Below, piece after piece: positions 34,101-42,369 of a stretch of 64,000 nucleotides of DNA (within the stretch, counting starts at the first letter, position 1; every line of letters starts with the position of its first letter). The DNA lies in contig NZ_JAGKSP010000009.1 in assembly GCF_017942085.1 (NCBI RefSeq), positions 124,001-188,000 on the forward strand. Reading direction: 5' to 3'. The translations under genes and the position numbers were made by a program. The notes below the pieces were generated by a model. That model did no database searches and was not told the origin of the DNA. It was given only the letters and a program-made list of their open reading frames with translations. This DNA comes from Paenibacillus lignilyticus (GTDB lineage: Bacteria; Bacillota; Bacilli; Paenibacillales; Paenibacillaceae).

Positions 34101-34673
34101 TTACCGGATGATCTCGGCTTGATCGCCTGTCGATGCACCTGCAGCATTCGCTTCATCCGTATCGATATGCATATCAAGCGCGAACTCCGGCGATACGCGA
34201 GCGATTACGTTCTCAAGCACAAGGCCGCGTTCGCCTTGCAAACGTACTGTCAACCGCTGCTTGTCCGCAATTCCGAAGCGCTCCGCATCACTCGTATGGA
34301 AGTGAATATGACGCGCTGCTACGATGACGCCTTCTTCAATGGTCACTTCGCCTGCCGGACCTTTTATCGTGATGCCCGCAGAACCAGCGATGTCACCGGA
34401 TTCGCGAACCGGCGGATTAATCCCGAGCGTGAACGCATCCGTACGGGAAACTTCAAGCTGCGTCCGTTTGCGAACAGGACCTAGAATCCGAACTTTGCCG
34501 AAGCCTCCCTTCGGTCCGACTACCTCTACCGTTTCATTAGCTGCATATTGTCCCGGTTGAGAAAGCGGCTTGAAGACGGACAGCTCGGCACCTTGTCCGA
34601 ACAGTGCCTCTACATGCTCTTGAGTAAGATGAATATGTCTGGCGGATACGCCAACGGGAACCATCATTTTCAT
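34101..34673 (-). CDS. pduL: PduL-type phosphotransacylase
   Basis: 190 aa. Two repeated PduL barrels with the zinc-binding histidines: SARHIHLT (about residues 10-17), VAARHIHFHTSDAERFG (about 118-133) and DMHIDTDEAN near the end. PduL converts acyl-CoA and phosphate to acyl phosphate (propanoyl or acetyl). The encapsulation peptide found before the domain in microcompartment PduL is absent, and no shell genes are nearby, so this is the cytoplasmic form, probably making acetyl phosphate from acetyl-CoA. It has its own terminator and lies next to the 2-oxoacid oxidoreductase. Confidence 0.9.
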   Translation of the reverse strand: MKMMVPVGVSARHIHLTQEHVEALFGQGAELSVFKPLSQPGQYAANETVEVVGPKGGFGKVRILGPVRKRTQLEVSRTDAFTLGINPPVRESGDIAGSAGITIKGPAGEVTIEEGVIVAARHIHFHTSDAERFGIADKQRLTVRLQGERGLVLENVIARVSPEFALDMHIDTDEANAAGASTGDQAEIIR

Positions 34674-34711
34674 ATGCTTATAAACACCTTTCTATAACGC
34701 GTCAGGTCGAT

Positions 34712-34750
34712 AAGAAAGGCATACAGCTCAAGGGATGAACTGTATGCCTT
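34712..34750 (-). terminator. terminator of the korAB operon
   Basis: Stem 34716-34726/34740-34750 (AAGGCATACAG/CTGTATGCCTT, 13-nt loop), followed by TTTCTTATC on the minus strand. Confidence 0.82.
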
Positions 34751-34772
34751 CTATATAGGCTGAACGTTGCGA

Positions 34773-35639
34773 TTATTTAAATTCAGCTACCAACTTATCG
34801 AATTGCTCTTGCGACAAGGATAGATCTTGGTTGGCCAAACCTTCCGTTTGGAAGCCGCTCACCATATCCTCATATGATTTGCGCTCTTTGTTTTGGTAGA
34901 TGAGACCTGTAAGCATGCCGTTCGTTTCCATGATTTTGTTCATAGCCGCGATACGGTTTGTCGGATCGTAATCCGGGAATTGATCCAGGTTTACGATATT
35001 TTCTTTGAACCAGTCGTACGTGTTCACTTTGTTGAACGTTACGCATGGGCTGAATACGTTGATCAGCGAGAATCCTTTGTGGTTCAGGCCTGCTTCGATC
35101 AAAGCAGTCAACTGCTTCAGATCGCTGGAGAACGATTGCGCGATAAACGTAGCGCCGGCAGACATTGCGATTTCAAGCGGCGATAGCGTTGATTCAATCG
35201 AACCCTCCGGAGTCGATTTGGTTTTGAAGCCCTCCGCACTGCGCGGCGAAGTTTGACCCTTCGTCAAGCCGTAGATTTGGTTATCCATTACGATGTACGT
35301 AAGGTCAACGTTACGGCGAATGGCATGAACGGTATGGCCCATACCGATTGCGAAGCCGTCACCGTCACCGCCGGAAGCGATAACCGTCAGCTCGCGGTTC
35401 GCAAGCTTCACGCCTTGTGCGATTGGCAATGCGCGGCCGTGAATACCGTGAAGACCGTACGCATTCACATAACCGGAGATACGACCGGAACAGCCGATCC
35501 CGGAAATAACAGCCAGACCCTCAGGCTCTAGGCCCACGTTAGCGGCAGCCCGCTGAATCGCGGCTTGAACGGAGAAATCTCCGCAGCCCGGGCACCAGTT
35601 CGGTTTTACATTATTACGGAACTCTTTAAATGTAGCCAT
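34773..35639 (-). CDS. korB: 2-oxoacid:ferredoxin oxidoreductase, beta subunit
   Basis: 288 aa thiamine-pyrophosphate-binding subunit. NWCPGCGDFSVQ is the N-terminal signature, GIGCSGRISGYVNAYGLHGIHGRALPIAQG contains the TPP-contact region, and GGDGDGFAIGMGH is the Mg/TPP motif. With the alpha subunit it oxidises a 2-oxoacid (2-oxoglutarate or pyruvate) to acyl-CoA, reducing ferredoxin. The stop of korA and this start are 3 nt apart. 2-oxoglutarate specificity is by analogy to KorB in Bacillota. Confidence 0.93.
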   Translation of the reverse strand: MATFKEFRNNVKPNWCPGCGDFSVQAAIQRAAANVGLEPEGLAVISGIGCSGRISGYVNAYGLHGIHGRALPIAQGVKLANRELTVIASGGDGDGFAIGMGHTVHAIRRNVDLTYIVMDNQIYGLTKGQTSPRSAEGFKTKSTPEGSIESTLSPLEIAMSAGATFIAQSFSSDLKQLTALIEAGLNHKGFSLINVFSPCVTFNKVNTYDWFKENIVNLDQFPDYDPTNRIAAMNKIMETNGMLTGLIYQNKERKSYEDMVSGFQTEGLANQDLSLSQEQFDKLVAEFK

Positions 35640-35642
35640 CTC

Positions 35643-37376
35643 TTAGACCAACTCCTTGCATGCTTTGTGCACTTCGGAAGGCAGGAACGGATTGCCGTCG
35701 TATTTCAGAACGCTCTTGATTTTGTCCGCGTGACCTGCGTGCAATTTCACTTGATCAGCCAGTTGGCCGGTTGCATTGTTCTCAAGCACAACAACCTTCG
35801 CTGCGCTTTGCAGGTAAGGCGTCACCAGATCCGTAGGGAACGGGTGAATCTGACGAATCGTGATATGGTTCGTTTTCAGGCCGTCACTCTCCATACGTTG
35901 ACGAGCTTCGTCGATCGTACCGCCGGTCGAACCCATGCCGATGATGAGCAAATCTGCTTCTTTGTGAGGAGCATCTGCGCGAACCGCGTCACGGATATAC
36001 ATGCCGTCAAGCTTCGTAAGACGTTTATCCATCATCTTCTTACGGTTGATGGCACTTTCCGAAGGACGTCCCGTTTCGTCGTGCTCAACGCCCGTTACAT
36101 GGTGCAAACCGCCTTTGTCGCCCGGAATAACACGCGGGGATACGCCGTCTTCCGTTAGTTCATAACGTTTGAACAGCTCATTCGTTTCAAGTTCAGGCAA
36201 ATCGCGAACGAGTTTACCGCGGTTAATCGGCATTTTATTCAGATCAAGCTGCTCGCAGGATTGTTTACCGAGCGACAGCTGAAGGTCAGTCATCAGGATA
36301 ACCGGTACTTGATATTGCTCCGACAGGTTGAACGATTCAATGGTGTCGTAGAAGCAATCTTCAAGGGAAGCCGGTGCGATTACGATCTTCGGAATCTCAC
36401 CATGCGTTCCGTATACCATTGCGTTAAGGTCAGATTGTTCTTGCTTTGTAGGCAAGCCCGTGGAAGGACCTCCACGCTGCGTATCTACGATTACAAGAGG
36501 CGTTTCTGTCATCCCTGCAAGACCGATGGCTTCCATCATAAGCGACAGACCAGGACCGGCCGAAGCTGTCATCGTACGAACCCCAGCGTAGTTTGCTCCG
36601 ATAGCCATCGTTACAGCAGCGATCTCATCTTCGGTTTGAATGACAGTTCCACCGAACTTAGGAAGCTTCTTGATCAAGTATTCCATAATCTCGGAAGCCG
36701 GCGTAATTGGATAGGCGGACATCAAGCGGCAGCCGCCGGCAACAGCGCCAAGGCCAATCGCTTCGTTACCGATCATGAACAGCTTCTGTTTGCCGTCAGC
36801 CGGCTCTAGTTGGAACTCTTCCAACGGGCCGCCTGCCAGCTCTAGTACATAGTCAGAACCGCGTTTAACCGCTTCGATATTCTTCTCCACGATTGCGGCG
36901 CCTTTACGGCCGAACTCTTCTTCTACTGCTTTATTAAATACATCAACTGGCAGACCAAGAAGCGCCCAAGACGCGCCGGACGCCACCATATTTTTCATTA
37001 GGGAAGTACCCAAATCTTCGGCAATCGAAGTGATCGGTACTGCAAATAAACGTGCATTAATGCCTTCCGACAGAACTGGATTAAACTTTGCGTCGGCAAC
37101 GACTACGCCGCCTGCACGCAATTCATGTGCGTTTAAGTCGATACTCTCTTGGTCAAATGCAACCAAAATGTCCAAATCATCCGAAATGGCAAGCATCGGT
37201 TTGGTGCTGATTCTGATTTTATTGTTGGTATGACCGCCTTTGATACGTGAAGAAAAGTGACGGTAACCATACAAGTAGTAACCAAGACGGTTAAGAGCTG
37301 TCGAGAAAATACGGTCGGTACTTTCAACGCCTTCCCCTTGTTGTCCCCCGATTTTCCAAGACAATTGACTAATCAA
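35643..37376 (-). CDS. korA: 2-oxoacid:ferredoxin oxidoreductase, alpha subunit
   Basis: 577 aa fusing the gamma domain (SWKIGGQQGEGVESTDRIFS, HFSSRIKGGHTNNKIR) to the alpha domain (GNEAIGLGAVAGGCRLMSAYPITPASEIMEYL, TASAGPGLSLM). This layout is typical of two-subunit KorAB enzymes. The frame opens at 37490, but GAGGAG at about 37386-37391 serves the TTG at 37376 best; the ATG at 37385 touches that site and is too close to it. The preferred protein starts MISQLSWKIGG, matching relatives. Oxygen-stable ferredoxin-linked oxidation feeding acetyl- or succinyl-CoA is the expected role. Confidence 0.93.
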   Translation of the reverse strand: MISQLSWKIGGQQGEGVESTDRIFSTALNRLGYYLYGYRHFSSRIKGGHTNNKIRISTKPMLAISDDLDILVAFDQESIDLNAHELRAGGVVVADAKFNPVLSEGINARLFAVPITSIAEDLGTSLMKNMVASGASWALLGLPVDVFNKAVEEEFGRKGAAIVEKNIEAVKRGSDYVLELAGGPLEEFQLEPADGKQKLFMIGNEAIGLGAVAGGCRLMSAYPITPASEIMEYLIKKLPKFGGTVIQTEDEIAAVTMAIGANYAGVRTMTASAGPGLSLMMEAIGLAGMTETPLVIVDTQRGGPSTGLPTKQEQSDLNAMVYGTHGEIPKIVIAPASLEDCFYDTIESFNLSEQYQVPVILMTDLQLSLGKQSCEQLDLNKMPINRGKLVRDLPELETNELFKRYELTEDGVSPRVIPGDKGGLHHVTGVEHDETGRPSESAINRKKMMDKRLTKLDGMYIRDAVRADAPHKEADLLIIGMGSTGGTIDEARQRMESDGLKTNHITIRQIHPFPTDLVTPYLQSAAKVVVLENNATGQLADQVKLHAGHADKIKSVLKYDGNPFLPSEVHKACKELV

Positions 37377-37429
37377 AACGCCCATCTCCTCTTTTGATGA
37401 ACCTGCAATATTTTCGACATCTTTTAACA

Positions 37430-37457
37430 ATAATAATAAATTTCTTTCAACAGTCAA
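37430..37457 (-). promoter_or_regulatory. promoter of korAB
   Basis: TTGACT (37452-37457), 16-nt spacer, TATTAT (37430-37435) on the minus strand, in AT-rich DNA. Confidence 0.6.
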
Positions 37458-37566
37458 ATAAATTTTATGACTCAAAGTACTAAAATGCAAGGTGTAAATG
37501 CGTTTTCATCACATAGTTCTTTTCGATTATACCCATATCACAGCGAGATGGGAATCCCTTAATCGT

Positions 37567-38517
37567 TCAGCTAGGAAGATGCTTTACCAGAAAACGCAAT
37601 GCATTTCCGGCTAAAAATGCATCCACGCGTTCTTCGGAATATCGCGTAAGCAATGCATTCTGTAGATTGTAGAGCTCCCCGGGATGCGCCAACTCTTGTA
37701 CATGTGCCTCGATCCCATCGAAATCCGATCCGAACATGAGCAGCTCTTCACCGCCAAGCTCGCAAATTCGCTCTATGTGACGCAGCACGTCAGCAATTGC
37801 CGCGGCATGATGAGTCGCAACAAATTGCGGCACGAAAGTAATCCCAATCATCCCTTCTCGTTCAATGAGCGCTTTCAGCTGATCGTCCGCAAGATTGCGG
37901 GGATGCGCGCACAGACTCCGGCAATTTGAATGCGATGCGATCAGCGGCTTTGTTGAGACCTTAATCATTTCCCAAAATGCGTTGTCGCTCAAATGAGACA
38001 CATCTAACAGTATACCCAATCTATCACATTCTTTTACTAGGGCTCGGCCTTTTTTTGTAAGACCGCCTCCACGCGGCTCCATAGCCCCGTCAGCGCCCCA
38101 ATTCGCATAGTTCCATGTTAACCCCAACGCTCTCACCCCGAGCTCGTAGAGGATGCGCAGCATCGCCAGATCACCATGCAGACCGTCTGCGCCCTCGAGC
38201 GACAACATCGCTCCTATTGAATTGCTGTTGTTCATGAGCGCGGCTGCATCCGCTGAGGTCCGTACGAAGGTCATTTCCGGGGCAGACAGTACTTTACGAT
38301 GAAACAAATCAATACTATGTAGAATTGGAGTCATCGATTTCTCCATCCGTTCGGGAACATAAATGGCAAAGGTCTGAAGAAGAGAGCCCGCCTGTTTAAG
38401 ACGCGGCAATGTGACATCGAGCTTATTCGTGGAATCCTGCTCGAAAGATAAGGATTGATCTTCGAGAAGCTTCCACAGCACATCACAATGAAAATCCACA
38501 CTTCTTAATTTCGGCAT
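37567..38517 (-). CDS. membrane-dipeptidase family (M19) hydrolase
   Basis: 316 aa. Renal-dipeptidase-type metallo-TIM barrel: VDFHCD (zinc ligands near residue 13), LSLEGADGL (bridging glutamate), LDVSHLSD, IASHSNCRSLCAHPRNL, and FGSDFDGIE. It cleaves dipeptides, possibly with D-amino acids. The ATG at 38517 has GGGAGG 8 nt upstream and replaces the longer frame. There is no signal peptide, so it is cytoplasmic despite the family name. In B. subtilis tdh and kbl lie in this interval instead. Confidence 0.9.
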   Translation of the reverse strand: MPKLRSVDFHCDVLWKLLEDQSLSFEQDSTNKLDVTLPRLKQAGSLLQTFAIYVPERMEKSMTPILHSIDLFHRKVLSAPEMTFVRTSADAAALMNNSNSIGAMLSLEGADGLHGDLAMLRILYELGVRALGLTWNYANWGADGAMEPRGGGLTKKGRALVKECDRLGILLDVSHLSDNAFWEMIKVSTKPLIASHSNCRSLCAHPRNLADDQLKALIEREGMIGITFVPQFVATHHAAAIADVLRHIERICELGGEELLMFGSDFDGIEAHVQELAHPGELYNLQNALLTRYSEERVDAFLAGNALRFLVKHLPS

Positions 38518-38551
38518 CGACACAACCTCCCGTATCACCTATTTTTCACGC

Positions 38552-38580
38552 AAAAAAACCTGCCTACAGCGTAAACAGGT
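38552..38580 (-). terminator. terminator of spoVS
   Basis: 10-bp stem 38558-38567/38571-38580 counting G-U pairs on the minus strand, triloop, followed by T7. Confidence 0.85.
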
Positions 38581-38613
38581 CGAAGAGTTCAGATGGAATT
38601 ATGTGGGCGTATT

Positions 38614-38874
38614 CTATCTCGGCTCAACGATTAGTTTTATCGCTGTACGATCCTCGCCGTCTATAACGATGTCTGTGAATGCCGGGATGCAAATGAGGTC
38701 TACTCCGCTCGGCGCTACAAATCCTCTTGCAATTGCCACCGCCTTTACCGCTTGATTCAACGCACCAGCCCCGATTGCTTGTAATTCAGCTGCGCCGCGT
38801 TCGCGTAATACGCCGGCCAGCGCTCCTGCAACAGAATTTGGATTGGACTTTGCTGAAACTTTTAAGACATCCAT
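38614..38874 (-). CDS. spoVS: stage V sporulation protein S
   Basis: 86 aa, full length, almost invariant in spore formers: MDVLKVSAKSNPNSVAGALAG, then GAGALNQAVKAVAIARG and the C-terminal DGEDRTAIKLIVEPR. An Alba-like fold protein needed for spore coat and septation steps in B. subtilis. A sigma-H-like promoter lies 50 nt upstream, matching the known sigma-H control of spoVS. Confidence 0.97.
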   Translation of the reverse strand: MDVLKVSAKSNPNSVAGALAGVLRERGAAELQAIGAGALNQAVKAVAIARGFVAPSGVDLICIPAFTDIVIDGEDRTAIKLIVEPR

Positions 38875-38924
38875 GGATAGTACCTCCTCGGGAATGATGG
38901 ATGAATACTGCTATTTAGATAGAT

Positions 38925-38951
38925 ATTCGAGAGAGGTGAAATAATTCCTGC
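38925..38951 (-). promoter_or_regulatory. sigma-H-type promoter of spoVS
   Basis: On the minus strand GCAGGAATT (38943-38951), 11-nt spacer, CTCGAAT (38925-38931). It fits RNAGGAWWW-N11/12-RNNGAAT at all but the first base of the -10 element. Confidence 0.7.
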
Positions 38952-39003
38952 TTTCACTTTGCAATATATTCTGAATTATGAGAATTTTCATAGAACAATG
39001 AAT

Positions 39004-39043
39004 AAAAAAACAGATTGTCTGCTACATGAGCAGCCAATCTGTT
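39004..39043 (-). terminator. terminator overlapping the 3' end of ymdB
   Basis: Stem AACAGATTG/CAATCTGTT (39009-39017/39035-39043) with an inner CTGC/GCAG; T7 on the minus strand. The 5' arm is made of the last ymdB codons and the stop codon lies in the loop side. Confidence 0.85.
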
Positions 39044-39816
39044 TCGGTTAATCGGATTTTTTGTATTTTCGTCGCAGCTCCTGTTGCTTCATCAATCTCA
39101 ACCGCGATGGCATGGAGATGCCAATCTCCCTCATCCACAACAAACCGTGTCGGCAGCTGCGTCAAGAACTTATGCAGCACTGCATGCCGTTCCATCCCCA
39201 GTACGCCGTCTCTGGGCCCAACCATGCCTACATCCGTCAAATAGGCTGTGCCTCCAGGAAGAATGCGATCATCATTCGTCTGCACATGGGTATGCGTGCC
39301 AACGACGATGGATGCGCGGCCGTCCAAGTGCCATCCCATCGCGATCTTCTCTGAAGTCGCTTCGGCGTGAAAATCGACTAAGATGTTTTTCGTCTGCTGC
39401 TGCATCTCTTCGATCAGCTCATCCGCTTTACGGAATGGGCAATCGATTGGCGGCAAGAAGGTTCTTCCCTGCAGATTAATGATCGCCAGTTCTTTGCCGT
39501 TCGCCTTGATGACCGTTGCCCCTTGACCGGGCGCCTCTTCCACGAAGTTGGCTGGGCGAACCATGCGAGGCTGATCATCGATCCATTCGAAAATATCTTT
39601 GTTATCCCAAGTATGATTGCCCATCGTAATGCCGTGAACACCGGCTTCAAGCAGTTCTTTCACAATCGTTGCTGTAATGCCTCTGCCTGCTGCCGCATTC
39701 TCGCCATTGGCAATAATAATGTGCGGGTTGTATTTGGATTTCAGTGCCGGCAGCACCTTCTTGACCGCGTTACGACCCACATTTCCGACGATATCCCCAA
39801 TAAACAATACGTTCAT
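39022..39816 (-). CDS. ymdB: YmdB family metallophosphoesterase (2',3'-cAMP phosphodiesterase)
   Basis: 264 aa. Metal-binding motifs in order: FIGDIVG (D8), NGENAAAG, MGNHTWD, FHAEATSEK and GTHTHVQTND. YmdB hydrolyses 2',3'-cyclic nucleotides and affects motility-biofilm switching in B. subtilis. It follows rny in the same direction, separated by a terminator, as expected from synteny. AGAGAGG precedes the ATG. Confidence 0.94.
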   Translation of the reverse strand: MNVLFIGDIVGNVGRNAVKKVLPALKSKYNPHIIIANGENAAAGRGITATIVKELLEAGVHGITMGNHTWDNKDIFEWIDDQPRMVRPANFVEEAPGQGATVIKANGKELAIINLQGRTFLPPIDCPFRKADELIEEMQQQTKNILVDFHAEATSEKIAMGWHLDGRASIVVGTHTHVQTNDDRILPGGTAYLTDVGMVGPRDGVLGMERHAVLHKFLTQLPTRFVVDEGDWHLHAIAVEIDEATGAATKIQKIRLTETDWLLM

Positions 39817-39843
39817 GACACCATAACCTCTCTAGTGAAGACC

Positions 39844-39873
39844 AGAAAAGTGGCTGCAAGCAGCCACTTTTCT
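39844..39873 (-). terminator. terminator of rny
   Basis: Perfect 14-bp stem AGAAAAGTGGCTGC/GCAGCCACTTTTCT with a 2-nt centre, 18 nt after the rny stop; symmetrical, so it could act on both strands. Confidence 0.85.
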
Positions 39874-39891
39874 AGGTACCTTGCTATTTAC

Positions 39892-41433
39892 TTATTTCGC
39901 ATATTCAACAGCACGCGTCTCACGAATGACCGTTACTTTAATATGCCCCGGATAATCGAGCTCACTCTCGATTTTCTTCGTAATATCGCGAGCTAGGCGG
40001 AATGCTTCCGTATCGTCGATTTTGTCAGGTTGAACCATAACGCGAACCTCGCGGCCTGCTTGAATCGCGTAAGATTTCTCAACTCCGTCGAACGATTCCG
40101 AGATGCCTTCCAGCTTCTCCAGCCGTTTGATGTACGTCTCAAGAGTTTCTCTGCGTGCACCAGGTCTTGCTGCCGACAAGGCATCTGCCGCGCCTACGAG
40201 CATTGCGATAACCGATGTTGCTTCGCAATCGCCGTGGTGGGACGCGATACTGTTGATGACAACAGGATGCTCTTTGTATTTCTTCGCCAGCTCTACGCCG
40301 ATCTCGACATGTGAGCCTTCCACTTCATGATCGAGCGCTTTGCCGATATCATGCAGCAATCCGGCACGTCTTGCTAGCGTCAGGTCTTCACCCAGCTCTG
40401 CAGCCATTAAGCCGGTCAAATAAGCAACTTCCATGGAGTGCTTGAGCACGTTTTGACCATAGCTTGTACGATATTTGAGTCGACCTAAAATCTTAATGAG
40501 ATCTGGATGTAAGCCATGCACGCCAACTTCATAAGTCGCCTGCTCTCCGTATTCACGGATACGTTCATCCACTTCTTTGCGCGACTTCTCTACCATTTCC
40601 TCGATACGTGCAGGATGGATACGACCATCAGCTACAAGCTTCTCGAGTGATGTACGAGCAATCTCACGACGAATTGGATCGAAACCAGACAAGATGACCG
40701 CTTCCGGTGTATCGTCGATTATGAGATCGATACCGGTCAACGTTTCCAGTGCGCGAATGTTGCGGCCTTCACGTCCGATAATGCGGCCTTTCATTTCTTC
40801 ATTTGGCAATGCAACTACGGAAACCGTAGTTTCAGCCACATGATCTGCTGCACAGCGCTGAATGGCAAGCGAGATAATATCACGTGCTTTCTTATCCGCT
40901 TCTTCCTTCGCTTGCTGCTCGATTTCTTTAATCATTTGTGCAGTTTCATGACGAACTTCCTGCTCAACGTTGTTCAAGATGATTTGTTTCGCATCTTCCA
41001 TTGTTAAGTTCGAAATCCGCTCAAGCTCTTGAAGCTGCTGTTTGTAAAGGGTATCGATTTGTTCCTGTGTTTCCTCGATCCGCTTCTCTTTGTTGGCAAC
41101 TTGTTCTTCTTTGCGTTCCAGCGCTTCTATTTTTTTATCCAACGACTCTTCTTTCTGAATCAGTCGTCTTTCAAGACGCTGTACCTCATTACGACGTTCG
41201 CGAATATCTCTCTCAGCCTCGGTACGGAGCTTGTGGACTTCATCTTTCGCTTCGAGAACCGTTTCTTTCTTCTGCGCTTCGGCTTCTTTCTTCGCATTGT
41301 CAACAATTTGACTAGCGGCCTGCTCGGCGCTTGAAATTTTGGCCTCGGCGATCGATTTGCGAATAAAATAACCGACACCAAAGAAAATTGCACCAACAAC
41401 GAGAATGATCAGGATCCATACCACTGCTGGCAT
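39892..41433 (-). CDS. rny: ribonuclease Y
   Basis: 513 aa membrane-anchored endoribonuclease that starts mRNA decay. Residues 4-24 form the anchor, about 30-200 a charged coiled coil, then a KH domain (MKGRIIGREGRNIRALETLTG) and the HD domain with LLHDIGKALDHE and SHHGD. The ATG at 41433 with GAGGAGG 8 nt upstream gives the usual length; an upstream GTG in the same frame overlaps the ribosome site. It functions with the RicAFT complex encoded in this window and with RNase J. Confidence 0.96.
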   Translation of the reverse strand: MPAVVWILIILVVGAIFFGVGYFIRKSIAEAKISSAEQAASQIVDNAKKEAEAQKKETVLEAKDEVHKLRTEAERDIRERRNEVQRLERRLIQKEESLDKKIEALERKEEQVANKEKRIEETQEQIDTLYKQQLQELERISNLTMEDAKQIILNNVEQEVRHETAQMIKEIEQQAKEEADKKARDIISLAIQRCAADHVAETTVSVVALPNEEMKGRIIGREGRNIRALETLTGIDLIIDDTPEAVILSGFDPIRREIARTSLEKLVADGRIHPARIEEMVEKSRKEVDERIREYGEQATYEVGVHGLHPDLIKILGRLKYRTSYGQNVLKHSMEVAYLTGLMAAELGEDLTLARRAGLLHDIGKALDHEVEGSHVEIGVELAKKYKEHPVVINSIASHHGDCEATSVIAMLVGAADALSAARPGARRETLETYIKRLEKLEGISESFDGVEKSYAIQAGREVRVMVQPDKIDDTEAFRLARDITKKIESELDYPGHIKVTVIRETRAVEYAK

Positions 41434-41595
41434 CTTTCTCACCTCCTCGTTGCTCACCTAAGCAAACGCTTGGGACATTATTTGGTTTTCTAGCCGGTTT
41501 TTAACCCGATCATACATAACTAAATTTGACGAAAATAATCGTTTCGAATCAATTTTTGGAAGGAAAATCGATTCTAGAATAAAGAATACAAACTT

Positions 41596-41625
41596 ATTTT
41601 ATCTTTTGTGAAAATCAATTGTCAA
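41596..41625 (-). promoter_or_regulatory. promoter of rny, -35 box inside the end of recX
   Basis: TTGACA (41620-41625), 18-nt spacer, TAAAAT (41596-41601) on the minus strand. The -35 hexamer is read from the last recX codons. Confidence 0.75.
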
Positions 41626-42280
41626 GCATATGCCCATCCTCATCATCTTCCATTCCAAGAACGGCAGCCTTTACCGCTTCTCTTACCGCATTCATCGGAA
41701 ACCCGCGGCGAAGAAGAAACACGGCTAATTTCTGTTTCCTCTCGCGAGGTTCCCCTTTAATATAGGGCCATTTCTTATGGGCGGCCCGAATGGCGATATC
41801 CGTCTCCGATTGCTCATTCAGCTTCTGAGAGGCTTGCTTGGCCATATCTCTGGAGATTCCGCGTTGCACAAGCTCCTGCTGCAATAAGCGGCGCCCTTTC
41901 ATCTGCGTCCGCATTCGTTCGGAAGCATACATGTGGGCATATTGTTTATCGTTTACCAATCCTTCCTGCGTCAGACGCTCAATCGCTTTCTCCGCGGAAT
42001 CGGGATCGATTTCCTTTCGTGCCAAATATCGCAAAATCTCCTTCTCCGTCCGCTGTCTTGCTCCTAAATAGGATAGAGAAAGAATGTATGCCCGGTGCTT
42101 GGTGTCCTCTTCAACAATCTGTTTCAGCTCATCCGCATGAATTTCTCTGCCCTTCAGCAGACGAAATTTAATGAGTAGGTCTTCATGTACGCTGGTGTAC
42201 GGTTCTTGCGAATCATTGACAAATAAATGGTAGCGCTGCTTGGACTTCCGGTCCTGTTCAACGCCGGTAATAACTAGCAC
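41615..42280 (-). CDS. recX: regulatory protein RecX
   Basis: 221 aa, helical three-repeat RecX fold (YILSLSYLGARQRTEKEILRYLARK, LTQEGLVNDKQYAHMYASERM, KGRRLLQQELVQRGISRD). It modulates RecA filaments. The GTG at 42280 has GGGGAGGG 7 nt upstream and is preferred over 42307. It lies downstream of recA after a terminator hairpin, so read-through from recA is likely a limiting step. Confidence 0.9.
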   Translation of the reverse strand: MLVITGVEQDRKSKQRYHLFVNDSQEPYTSVHEDLLIKFRLLKGREIHADELKQIVEEDTKHRAYILSLSYLGARQRTEKEILRYLARKEIDPDSAEKAIERLTQEGLVNDKQYAHMYASERMRTQMKGRRLLQQELVQRGISRDMAKQASQKLNEQSETDIAIRAAHKKWPYIKGEPRERKQKLAVFLLRRGFPMNAVREAVKAAVLGMEDDEDGHMLDN

Positions 42281-42311
42281 CTCTGTCCCTCCCCTACGTG
42301 GAACCACTTAC

Positions 42312-42347
42312 TTAATAAATAGAGAAGCACCTGTACAGGTGCTTCTC
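42312..42347 (-). terminator. recA terminator / attenuator before recX
   Basis: Perfect 12-bp stem 42322-42333/42336-42347 (GAGAAGCACCTG arm, TA centre). The following minus-strand run CTATTTATTAAG has few T, which would allow read-through to recX. Confidence 0.75.
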
Positions 42348-42369
42348 CGGGTAACCGATCTCAATCGGT

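Noticed and set aside
34101..34673. Microcompartment locus
   Set aside because: Only PduL is present, without encapsulation peptide or BMC shell genes.
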